Source of the DNA: an uncultured Lachnospiraceae bacterium
GTDB lineage: Bacteria; Bacillota; Clostridia; Lachnospirales; Lachnospiraceae
Direction of reading: 5' to 3'
DNA: 64,000 nucleotides
Assembly: GCA_910588215.1 (NCBI GenBank)
Contig: CAJUQJ010000009.1
Coordinates: 62,001-126,000 of the forward strand
In this document: one piece after another, positions 55,079-63,586 of the stretch
Numbering within the stretch: position 1 is the first letter of the stretch
How the letters are laid out: each line of letters starts with the position of its first letter
Program-made: the position numbers and the translations under genes
Notes under the pieces: generated by a model
What the model was told of the DNA's origin: nothing
Databases searched by the model: none
What the model saw: the letters and a program-made list of their open reading frames with translations, nothing else

Positions 55079-55140
55079 CCTACCTACTTTTTAGGTTGGT
55101 ATTAATATATCATACAAAACCCTACCATGTCAATAGGTAG
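55079..55140 (-). promoter_or_regulatory. metY operon promoter with Rrf2-type operator motifs
   Basis: TTGACA (55128-55133), 18-base spacer, TATATT (55104-55109) on the minus strand. Dyads CCTACC..GGTAG (55121-55140) over the -35 and CCTACCTAC..AGGTTGG (55079-55100) after the -10. The same CCTACC/GGTAGG words are in the rrf2 promoter, so the IscR-like protein may bind both. Confidence 0.65.
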
Positions 55141-55799
55141 ACGAAAATTTTGACGTGATAATCCAAGCGTTTTTGTGCAGGATTCAGCAAGTTTGTAATC
55201 GCATGAAAATACCGCCGTGTCCGCCAGCTGCAGGTGATAGGCTAGCGTCACAGCCGCATCCTCCAGCGTATACCGGTCAATGTCACTGAAAAGGGAAATC
55301 CCCATTTCTGCCGCAGACACGGTCCCAAGTTCAATCTCCGTGAAACCGCAGCACTGGCTTGTGATATAGCCGCTTCCTTTCACGATGTCGTTCTGGTCAA
55401 AAATCATACACCGTGCCGACCTTGGCAGTGATCCTCCTGTCCAGTAGTATTTTCTTGTATTCTGTATTACCGCTAGCAGAAATGCGTCACCTTTATCTCT
55501 CAATGAATCCAATGCTCTTTGCACTGTTCTTACGGTTTTGGAAATCTTATCCGCTGCATATTCTCCGGGACTGTAATATCTTCAAACACTTTCATGTCAA
55601 GAAATGTCAGTTTCTCATCCGTCGCGAATATCCCGGCTTTCAGCGTGACAGGACGGGTATTGCCAAAAAGTATTTCTCCGGCATTTGTTAAATGGTCATC
55701 GCAGACAAGTCCAAATCTTTTCAGTACAATCGGGCATGTATACCTTCCATCAGGATCTCCCTTCGGCGAAATAAATAAGCTGCCAATGCTTTTACACAT
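55102..55799 (-). pseudogene. Decayed AlbA_2/Schlafen-type ATP-binding regulator
   Basis: Two out-of-phase pieces. 55530-55799 gives IGSLFISPKGDPDGRYTCPI and LTNAGEILFGN, typical of the C-terminal half of AlbA_2/Schlafen-type transcription regulators, then stops. 55102-55529 continues in another frame with an HTH-like ADKISKTVRTVQRALDSLRD and further sequence not recognised. The last frame ends inside the metY promoter, so its tail is not a real C terminus. Confidence 0.55.
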
Positions 55800-55827
55800 C
55801 AGCAGCTTTCGCTTTTAGTTCGGTGTT

Positions 55828-55946
55828 CTATTTTCGGTTCTGATTCTGCTTTGCGTCCTTGATACGGTAATAGTCTTCCAGATTCACATCGATCTGACCT
55901 TCGTATCAGGTTTTCGGTTGCTCAAGAGGCATACCGTCTCCACGTG
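55828..55946 (-). other. Recombination-site region and frameshifted tail
   Basis: On the minus strand codons for HVETVCLLSN begin at 55946, the same words as the rlmD-type gene at the other end of the island (DVETVCLLSK, 63869-63898; 21 of 30 bases identical). Beyond them the recombinase frame stops at KVRSM, but one base out of phase a sensible tail IDVNLEDYYRIKDAKQNQNR continues to a TAG at 55828, suggesting a single-base deletion in a former methyltransferase C terminus. Interpretation as an att region is an inference. Confidence 0.4.
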
Positions 55947-57587
55947 TTTATTATCTTCCAAACTCAAATTCATATCTTCCTCAATAATCGGAAGTCTGAA
56001 TTTAATAGACTTCAGCCACTGTCCATTGGGCTTTCTGTCCTCATAAATCTGTATCTCAGAAATTAACGCCTCCATAAACTGCCGCCGTTCTATCTCATTC
56101 ATCACAGCATACAGTTTTTCAAAATAAATCAACACTTTATAGATATTATCTCCCGTTAGCTTCTCAGCTTCAATTGCCTGCTTCTTTGCCCTCGTTTCAA
56201 TAAGTTGTGTTTCCACATTTTCTATCTTATCATACATTCGATAAAGGCGGTCATCAAGGTCTGCTTTTCGTTTGATATAATGTCTGTCATCCGGATCAAG
56301 GGAATCAATTTCCTCCGCCAGTTTTAGCTTGACTGCATAATATTGCCGCAACTGCTTTTCAAAATCTGCAAGTTCTCCGTCTATTGTGACAGTATCCACT
56401 TTGCAGTTGATCTTTTCCTGCATCATTGCCGCAAACTTAGGATTGCCAACTAATTTTACAATGACTTCCGCCACCGCATCGTCCAATAGTTCCTCCCGTA
56501 TCTGCTTTTTATAATCACACTTATGTCCACGCGTCATGGTTCGATGCTTACAGCCATAGTAATAAAAATCCTTGTATTTCGTTCCGTCCTTTTTGTGCTT
56601 GATACTCTTATTTCCATACATGCCTGCTCCGCAGACCGGACATTTTACAATACCGGAAAGAAGGTGTGTTTTGGTGTCCTTCCCTCTATTTACATGTTCA
56701 TATTTCTTTGCATGTGAAATAAGTTTTACCTGTGCCGCCTGCCAAACATCTTCCTCAATAATCGCATCATGCTGTCCGTCCACCAGAATATAATTATCCT
56801 GCTCTACAAGATGATACTCATTCCGTGTTCCGTGAACCTTTTCTGTCTTTCTGCGTCCATAAGCGATTTTCCCGCAATATACCGGATTTTTCAGAATAAG
56901 GCGAACCAAGTGCGCATCAAAAAGAGGATTTTTCCCATTCTGCCGCTGTATTTTATGGATGCCGTGGTTTTCAAGATATTTTGCCACACCGTTAGCGCCA
57001 ATGTCTGTTTTCACATACTGTTCAAAGATTATGCTGATAGCTTTTGCTTCTTCTTCGTTAATCTGAAGTTTGCCCTCTACCAGTTGATAACCATATGGCG
57101 CAAATCCACCGTTCCATTTTCCCTCACGGGCTTTCTGAATACGCCCTTCCATTGTCTGCACACGAATATTCTCCCGTTCAATCTCTGCAACTGCTGACAG
57201 TACGGAAATCATCAGTTTCCCTGCATCCTTGGAAGAATCAATACCATCCTCCACGCAAATCAGATTTACCCCGAAATCCTGCATAACCTGTAATGTAGAA
57301 AGTACGTCCGCCGCATTTCTGCCAAATCTGGATAACTTAAAAACAAGAACAAAGGAAATGCCGTCTTTCCCTGACTCGATATCCTCCATCATGCGGTTAA
57401 ATTCTATCCGCCCCTCAATGGACTTTCCAGATTTTCCTGCATCCTCATATGTACCGACAATTTCATAATCATTATAGTCGGCATACGCTTTCATTCTGGC
57501 TTTCTGCGCATCCAAGGAGTAACCGTCTGTCTGCATGGCTGTAGATACTCTTGTATATGTGTAAACCTTTATTTTCTCGCTGTGCAT
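55884..57587 (-). CDS. Large serine recombinase
   Basis: 567 residues from the ATG at 57587, five bases after GGAGAG. An ATG at 57668 overlaps the RhuM stop (ATGA) and would add 27 residues, so the start is not certain. Resolvase domain with catalytic Ser15 in YTYTRVSTAMQTDGYSLDAQ, FKLSRFGRNAADVL and AEIERENIRVQT; recombinase domain (APYGYQLVEGKLQINEEEA); zinc ribbon CPVCGAGMYGN with YGCKHRTMTRGHKC; coiled coil; C terminus HVETVCLLSN. Integrates or excises a mobile element. Its 3' end codes for the presumed attachment sequence. Confidence 0.9.
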   Translation of the reverse strand: MHSEKIKVYTYTRVSTAMQTDGYSLDAQKARMKAYADYNDYEIVGTYEDAGKSGKSIEGRIEFNRMMEDIESGKDGISFVLVFKLSRFGRNAADVLSTLQVMQDFGVNLICVEDGIDSSKDAGKLMISVLSAVAEIERENIRVQTMEGRIQKAREGKWNGGFAPYGYQLVEGKLQINEEEAKAISIIFEQYVKTDIGANGVAKYLENHGIHKIQRQNGKNPLFDAHLVRLILKNPVYCGKIAYGRRKTEKVHGTRNEYHLVEQDNYILVDGQHDAIIEEDVWQAAQVKLISHAKKYEHVNRGKDTKTHLLSGIVKCPVCGAGMYGNKSIKHKKDGTKYKDFYYYGCKHRTMTRGHKCDYKKQIREELLDDAVAEVIVKLVGNPKFAAMMQEKINCKVDTVTIDGELADFEKQLRQYYAVKLKLAEEIDSLDPDDRHYIKRKADLDDRLYRMYDKIENVETQLIETRAKKQAIEAEKLTGDNIYKVLIYFEKLYAVMNEIERRQFMEALISEIQIYEDRKPNGQWLKSIKFRLPIIEEDMNLSLEDNKHVETVCLLSNRKPDTKVRSM

Positions 57588-57664
57588 ATCATCTCTCCAT
57601 TTGTGCAACGCCCGTTGCACTTTTACATTTTGATAACCATATTCTTTTCGTAATCTGTAAATTC

Positions 57665-58675
57665 TCATTCTTTATCTGACTTTTTACCCAATATTTTTAT
57701 TGAGTTTAAATAGTCTTGTTCCACATCACTTAAAGTACGCTCTTTATATTTCTTATATTCCCCAGTTGCTTTTTCCACCGCCTGCTTATGCGTCACACTC
57801 CCGTTTCCTGACAATAACTGTTCGCCGCTCATTGTTAAAATCCGGTCTAAGTGCTTCGCCCAATCTTTCATGGTCATAGCCTGTTCCCGCTCCGCCTGAC
57901 GTTCTGCAAAATCCAAATATCCCGACACAAGCTGCCCCATTGCACGAAGTTCTTTTTCATTCAGATAGTTTTTGGCAATGACAACTTCTCGCAAAGTCGG
58001 CTGATTTCCTGCAAATGTGGTAAGCCCCATAAATTCCTTTTCCGCATCCGCTCTTGTATAAATAACTTCCGCCGCCGTCTGCCCATGAATGGCATAATGA
58101 ATTTTGTTCTGAACCTTCTGAAAAAACTGAATGGATATTTCCGCTTTTGGATCATAGTCAATGCTTGTGGCATAAATTTCCAAAATCTGTCTGTAAAATA
58201 CCTTTTCAGATGCACGAATGTCTCTGATCCGTTCAAGCAGTTCCTTAAAATATCCACCGCCGCCTAAGTTTTTCAGACGTTCATCATCCAGTGCAAAACC
58301 TTTACGCATATACTCTTTCAAGATTCCGGTTGCCCATATTCTGAACTGTGTGCCGCGTTTTGATTTCACACGGTAGCCGACAGAAATGATTACATCGAGA
58401 TTATAATAACAAATGCTGCGTTCTACCTGCCTGTTTCCTTCATTTTGAACTGTTGCAAAATATGCAACAGTTGCTTCCTGCACAAGTTCTTCTTCTGAAT
58501 AAATATTTTTAATATGCCTTGAAATTGTTGATTTATCTCTCTGAAATAGTTCTGCCATTTGGTCAATAGACAGCCACACAGTATCCCCATCAAAAGTTGT
58601 TTCAATCTTAGACAAACCATCCTCTGTTGTATAGATTATAATATTTGATTTTCCCATTTCATCTCTGTAATCCAT
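57665..58675 (-). CDS. rhuM: RhuM family protein (virulence RhuM/Fic-associated)
   Basis: 336 residues from the ATG at 58675 after GAGGTG. N-terminal phage-type DNA-binding region (WLSIDQMAELFQRDKSTISRHIKNIY), family core RSICYYNLDVIISVGYRVKSKRGTQFRIWATGILKEYM, and a C-terminal part with EFMGLTTFAGNQPTLREVVIAKNYLNEKELRAMGQLVSGYLDFAE. RhuM proteins are widespread on genomic islands; the biochemical role is unclear. Cotranscribed with the recombinase. Confidence 0.88.
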   Translation of the reverse strand: MDYRDEMGKSNIIIYTTEDGLSKIETTFDGDTVWLSIDQMAELFQRDKSTISRHIKNIYSEEELVQEATVAYFATVQNEGNRQVERSICYYNLDVIISVGYRVKSKRGTQFRIWATGILKEYMRKGFALDDERLKNLGGGGYFKELLERIRDIRASEKVFYRQILEIYATSIDYDPKAEISIQFFQKVQNKIHYAIHGQTAAEVIYTRADAEKEFMGLTTFAGNQPTLREVVIAKNYLNEKELRAMGQLVSGYLDFAERQAEREQAMTMKDWAKHLDRILTMSGEQLLSGNGSVTHKQAVEKATGEYKKYKERTLSDVEQDYLNSIKILGKKSDKE

Positions 58676-58780
58676 AGTCACCTCATCTCCTTGTACTTTC
58701 ACTCAAATATAAGCAAGTATGTTTTTCCAAATTTGGTTTGGACACACTTATCATGTTTATTATACATTATACACTTGCTA

Positions 58781-58939
58781 TTAGCAAGAAACATCTTGCC
58801 AGTCTTTTGTTGCCTTATTTTTTTCTTCCACATGATTATCTACTGTTATATCAGGTAAATTTTCTATATCCAAATCTGACGCATATTTTTCAATCAAATT
58901 TGCAAGCATATCTGCCAATCCGCTCCATTCATCAGTCAT
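58781..58939 (-). CDS. Small hypothetical protein, 52 residues
   Basis: ATG at 58939 follows GAGAGGG by six bases; stop TAA at 58781. Acidic, opens MTDEWSGLADMLANLIEKYA and ends KATKDWQDVSC. No known domain. Lies 105 bases before RhuM on the same strand and behind a plausible promoter, so it may be the first gene of the RhuM-recombinase operon. Confidence 0.55.
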   Translation of the reverse strand: MTDEWSGLADMLANLIEKYASDLDIENLPDITVDNHVEEKNKATKDWQDVSC

Positions 58940-59015
58940 AAATATCCCTCTCATATGAACGCAAAAAAAGACAGCTATAAACTGTTACGTTCATAACTGC
59001 CCTTACGCTGTTTTC

Positions 59016-59043
59016 ATTCTAAAAATTACAAATTTCCCGTCAA
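59016..59043 (-). promoter_or_regulatory. Candidate promoter of the small ORF / RhuM operon
   Basis: TTGACG (59038-59043), 16-base spacer, TAGAAT (59016-59021) on the minus strand. Between it and the small ORF lies ATGAACG..CGTTCAT enclosing ACAG/CTGT and a run of seven T, possibly an attenuator. The rest of 59044-59374 shows no gene I can recognise. Confidence 0.4.
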
Positions 59044-59374
59044 TTTTTCCTTTACTTTAATCCATAAACCTACATACAAGTGACAGGTCATTACGCTGCC
59101 CACATCGGAATCACACCGTCATTATATGACTGAATTTAAATCAAAAATTCAGAAGTATCATTATCACAGATATGCTTCATCGCCCCGCACAACTGCTGTG
59201 CATTTTGTCAGGTTTTTATCGCTCAATGCCTTCGCTTCAGAGGTTTGTTTTCCATTTCTTCACATTTGCCTGAAAATGGATTAAAGCGAGCATATCATGG
59301 CGCACCCACATTGTGGCTACACATATCCTCACGTCCTGTACGCATATTGCAATATTCAGTTTTCAAACAGGCTT

Positions 59375-59752
59375 TTATTTCATATGATCTTTATCCATCG
59401 TAATCTGGTGAGATACCTGATAAATATTTCTATCTGTATTAAAACTGAAAAACTCCAAATACACAGTTTTCCCATTATCCAAATTCAAAATATACTTGTC
59501 ACGTAGCACCTTGGCAGATTCATAAACGCTCTTGTTGTCAACGTGAATCAATACACGATTGAACTCTGCATCTGAGAAGTCAGCAGTTCCTTTTGCTTCA
59601 ATTAATTTTTCTGCATTATATGCTGCTAATTGAACTCTGAAATTAGATATAACATCTTCATAGTTATTCAACTCAATATACGCATATCCTATACTTTCCA
59701 ATCTTTCGATGAACTTAATCTCAACATCATACTCTGATTGTACTTTAGCCAT
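59375..59752 (-). pseudogene. Truncated type I restriction subunit (hsdR) N terminus
   Basis: 125 residues, opening MAKVQSEYDVEIKFIERLES and ending with NGKTVYLEFFSFNTDRNIYQ, the start of HsdR-type restriction subunits. Full HsdR proteins run to about 1000 residues; the nuclease and helicase domains are gone and the frame ends at DKDHMK. No hsdM or hsdS is nearby in the window. Confidence 0.75.
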
Positions 59753-59803
59753 CTATTCTGCCTCCTTATCTTCTGAAACGTATGTTGCAACCTTCTCTCC
59801 AAA

Positions 59804-62800
59804 TTAAATATTTCTAATTATTTCTGCGCACAGCTCCGCTCTAGAAATACATTTTATATTTTGTTTATATATGGCATTGCTAATAAGCGGTTTACTCACA
59901 ATGAAAATACCCTTGATGTCCCATTCTCTATCATCCAATCCATATTGAATTTTTACATCTTGAATATGCTCTTTTAACCACTTTACCCTTCGCGTATGCT
60001 TTGTAGCAAAACACTTCATTTTATCCTTGTCTACGAACATCTTAAGATATTCTTGTTGAATTTCATATGGGTTGCGAGAAAAATGAAAATCTTTGACTTC
60101 TGCAGCAATTATTTTATCAGTCACTTTATCAATAATAAGAATATCAATATCTCCCAATGTATTACCTTGTAAATTTGATATTTTCTTACCATTTATTTTT
60201 TTGACATTTGGAAAAATGGTAAACTCATTCATATCTTGAATAATATCAACGATTAGTTCATTAAATGCAGCTCCTCTACTTTTACTTATCTTGCCTATCA
60301 ATTCTACCATTTCCTGGCTTTCGGATGTAAACTTTCCTGAATGAATCAAATCTGTCACATATTCAAGCATATGGTATAATTGACGATTGCCCCAAATAAG
60401 ACTATTATCTCGTTGCAATACCGGTCTTCTATTAAATGAATATCTTCTATTAAATCTCCACGGATATGCTTCCCAAGCATTATATTTTGAGGGTAATTTT
60501 AAATAATCAGCTCTAGGTCTGTAAGTAATATCATTTAGAACATTTTTTATAACATCCTCAGATAATGTTTCATTAAGCTCTATCAGCATTGAAGTGATAC
60601 AAGATTCTTCAATACACACAATTTCTTTTTCATTCAATACAACCATCGTAGCAATTACCTTAACAAAGTCAGAATACTTATAACCAAATTCTTTAAAATA
60701 TGCAATCTCCAATTCATCTGCATAATCCTTAAAATTTACACTATAATGTTTTCTTGTTACATATGATGAATCAAATTTTAATTGTCTTCTTCTATATACA
60801 TCGCTATATTGATACATATCAATAAATTCGTCTTTTTTTAAACCTATTCTTTTGGATCGAAGAAACTCTATTGGTGTACTTATAATACCATATGTCAACA
60901 GATCTCCTTTATAAGCCCATTCAATTATCATAGAACATATGGCAAGTAACTCCTCATACTGTCCTACCCCCAGTTGTTTATTTCCAGTAGCTGGTTGTGC
61001 TGTTATGTATTCGATAAGAAATTTTAATGCCAACGAAGTTCTGTTTAAATTATTATACTCTTCTAAATACATTTTTTCTTTTTCTGGATAACACGCAATA
61101 TCCATATAAAATCTTCTTTCAGACAAGATGAGTTTATATAAAGTTTCTTCAAGATCAAAATAAATCATTTCAATTATATTATCCGTCGAAAGTTCCGCCA
61201 CTTTTGTCTGTAACCTATTATAAAGCCAATCAACGACCGCATGTGAAACTTCATTTCGTTTTTCTTCTGGAACAATACCTATTTCCCAATTACCACTTTG
61301 AAGAAGCTCTTTTCCAATTGTTCCGGCTAAATAATCCTCATCCTCTTCACGTATTTTGCGATTATTACCCAGTTCTACAGGTTTTAAGTATGGTTTATTT
61401 TCATACGCAAACGAAAAAAATTTCTTTTTCAACGGATCACTAAATATTCCATCCAATACCACTTTGTAATTACAATGCTCATATGACAAGTCATTTAATA
61501 TTTCAAATAAGAATATGCACAGATCTTTTTCTTGTATATTAGTAGTTTGATTTAAATTTCCAAACGCTTCTGATGTCCACTTAAGAAAAATATGATTTTT
61601 ATTTATTTCTGTTCCTATGCATTCTGAATATGGTACGACCATATTTCTTTCATAATAATACTCTTTAGGCTTTCCTGTTAATGAAATATTAAAAACATAT
61701 ACATAATAGAACAAATCGAACAGTTCAATAATTTGTTTACATTCTGCCAGCCAATATGAGATTGCATCTACTAATGAAAAATAGATATTTATCTCTTCAA
61801 AGCTCTGAATTTCATCCGTAGTAATCCATATTTTCACATTGTCAAAAGCCACACAATAAGCAACCTGTTTTTCGAGAAACAAATCATCTTCAACATAAAT
61901 ACTTCTTAATTTATCTGTATATATAACTTCAGCTTTTTCACCATCAATATATGAATCTATTAAAATTCTATTTTCCTCTTTCAATGCCTCTGAAATATAT
62001 TCAACAGAATCGCCTGGAGCTATATATATATTCATTTCATCCATGCTTACATCATCCGACATATAAAAAGTATAATTATTACTTGTATAAATACATACCG
62101 AATTTAATTCAGAAAATACATCTGACATCATCGTATTTATCTGACTTTTAGCCCGAATATATCGGGGAAAAAAATTTGCAACATTACGTTCCTTAATACT
62201 AATACAATGTAACTCGAATGGATTTAAACGAATTGCTTTATAGCAGAATGGCATGTGTTCTACTCCAAATCCTATTATACGACCAAAGCTATTCGTAATA
62301 ATCAATACATACCAGTCCTCATTAGGCGTTCCTGACTCTTTAATCTTTTCACCAAAATAATTTATTCTCTCCTGAAATATATTGTTATGGCGCTCATCTG
62401 GATAATAAACATGTATACCTTTTTCCGGATACTGAAATCCATCATCACATAAAAAAATTACAATCATTAACTGATTATTGTATATTGTAGCAATCATTTC
62501 TTTATAGTAATCAAGTGATATGCATTCCAATCCTAAAGTTCTTTCTTTTATCTTTTTGTGTCCTAGTTTATCCAATGTTCTTTTTGATTCTAACCATAAA
62601 TAGTCATTATACCTATTTATTACATCTTTTTTTAAGTTATATTCTTCTGCCCATTCTATAGCCTTATAAAATGCAAAAGCAGGTAATAAAGACACATTAA
62701 GAATAATTATTGTATTATCTTTCGGATTAATAAGAAATGGCTTTTGGTAAAAAGGTCTATTATCTAAATCACCTGTGTCATTTACTCCAAACCCAATAAC

Positions 62801-63445
62801 AATTTCCTCTATTTCAAAATATTCAGCTATGTATCCTTTTACTTTATCTAAAGGATATACTATTTTTTCAGCAAAACAATTTATAGCTTCACTTGACGGC
62901 AAAATCACCATTCTTTGTTCATCATATTTTACATTATGCAAATCAATATTTAAACTTCTAACTATTTCCTCGGATATTCCCAATATTAACGAAAAAAGTC
63001 TATATACTTTTCTTAAATATTCTTCATGGAACGTATTCTGATACTGAAACAATACTCTTATAAGAGCCTGCAAATTATGCGCAGGAGTTAAATCTATTCC
63101 ATTAAAAACCCTATAGTTTGAACCCATCATTACATTTTGAATAAATACATTCTCGCAAGGATCTATAGATAGGCTTAAATTTGTTGAATTTAATTCATTT
63201 ATTATGGATTTAAATTTTCCTGCACTTATCTTGCTTTTTGAAACATAGTCCGACTCTTCTTTTGCCAACACATATTGGATTAACGTATCAAGCAAGACTG
63301 ATTTGTTTTGATTTTCAGACATCAAATTTAAACCCGATATTCTCGCAATGAAATCAAAAATATCATAATTTGATATCTTATTGACAATCTCTGAAATATC
63401 ATCTTTCGTTCTTTCATTTTCAAACATATTACCCATAAAATCCAT
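59804..63445 (-). CDS. Unrecognised 1213-residue protein with C-terminal PD-(D/E)XK nuclease signature
   Basis: ATG at 63445, ten bases after AGGAG. No similarity recognised over the first 1000 residues, which look globular, rich in aromatic and charged residues, and without membrane helices or Walker motifs. The C-terminal 170 residues contain GAAFNELIVDIIQ, then GDIDILIID (Asp1099, Asp1101) and IIAAEVKDFHFSR (Glu1116, Lys1118), the acidic-then-ExK arrangement of PD-(D/E)XK restriction-type nucleases, and IKGIFIVSKPLISN. Clearly AT-rich compared with the chromosome. Beside a broken hsdR and a serine recombinase, it may be a defence effector (inference). Monocistronic in appearance. Confidence 0.7.
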   Translation of the reverse strand: MDFMGNMFENERTKDDISEIVNKISNYDIFDFIARISGLNLMSENQNKSVLLDTLIQYVLAKEESDYVSKSKISAGKFKSIINELNSTNLSLSIDPCENVFIQNVMMGSNYRVFNGIDLTPAHNLQALIRVLFQYQNTFHEEYLRKVYRLFSLILGISEEIVRSLNIDLHNVKYDEQRMVILPSSEAINCFAEKIVYPLDKVKGYIAEYFEIEEIVIGFGVNDTGDLDNRPFYQKPFLINPKDNTIIILNVSLLPAFAFYKAIEWAEEYNLKKDVINRYNDYLWLESKRTLDKLGHKKIKERTLGLECISLDYYKEMIATIYNNQLMIVIFLCDDGFQYPEKGIHVYYPDERHNNIFQERINYFGEKIKESGTPNEDWYVLIITNSFGRIIGFGVEHMPFCYKAIRLNPFELHCISIKERNVANFFPRYIRAKSQINTMMSDVFSELNSVCIYTSNNYTFYMSDDVSMDEMNIYIAPGDSVEYISEALKEENRILIDSYIDGEKAEVIYTDKLRSIYVEDDLFLEKQVAYCVAFDNVKIWITTDEIQSFEEINIYFSLVDAISYWLAECKQIIELFDLFYYVYVFNISLTGKPKEYYYERNMVVPYSECIGTEINKNHIFLKWTSEAFGNLNQTTNIQEKDLCIFLFEILNDLSYEHCNYKVVLDGIFSDPLKKKFFSFAYENKPYLKPVELGNNRKIREEDEDYLAGTIGKELLQSGNWEIGIVPEEKRNEVSHAVVDWLYNRLQTKVAELSTDNIIEMIYFDLEETLYKLILSERRFYMDIACYPEKEKMYLEEYNNLNRTSLALKFLIEYITAQPATGNKQLGVGQYEELLAICSMIIEWAYKGDLLTYGIISTPIEFLRSKRIGLKKDEFIDMYQYSDVYRRRQLKFDSSYVTRKHYSVNFKDYADELEIAYFKEFGYKYSDFVKVIATMVVLNEKEIVCIEESCITSMLIELNETLSEDVIKNVLNDITYRPRADYLKLPSKYNAWEAYPWRFNRRYSFNRRPVLQRDNSLIWGNRQLYHMLEYVTDLIHSGKFTSESQEMVELIGKISKSRGAAFNELIVDIIQDMNEFTIFPNVKKINGKKISNLQGNTLGDIDILIIDKVTDKIIAAEVKDFHFSRNPYEIQQEYLKMFVDKDKMKCFATKHTRRVKWLKEHIQDVKIQYGLDDREWDIKGIFIVSKPLISNAIYKQNIKCISRAELCAEIIRNI

Positions 63446-63586
63446 CTTTCGTTTACTCCTAAATAATGACCTTAACCAATATTACTTCTGAAAGATTTAC
63501 TATATCAAATTATTGTTTTAATTCACGCTCTCATCCATTACTTCTTTAGTAATTTCAGATATGCAATTATGACATTTAAGGAAATC

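Noticed and set aside
54717..55101. T-box or SAM riboswitch upstream of metY
   Set aside because: No AGGGTGGNACCGCG T-box sequence and no SAM-I core; the leader peptide and terminator explain the region better.
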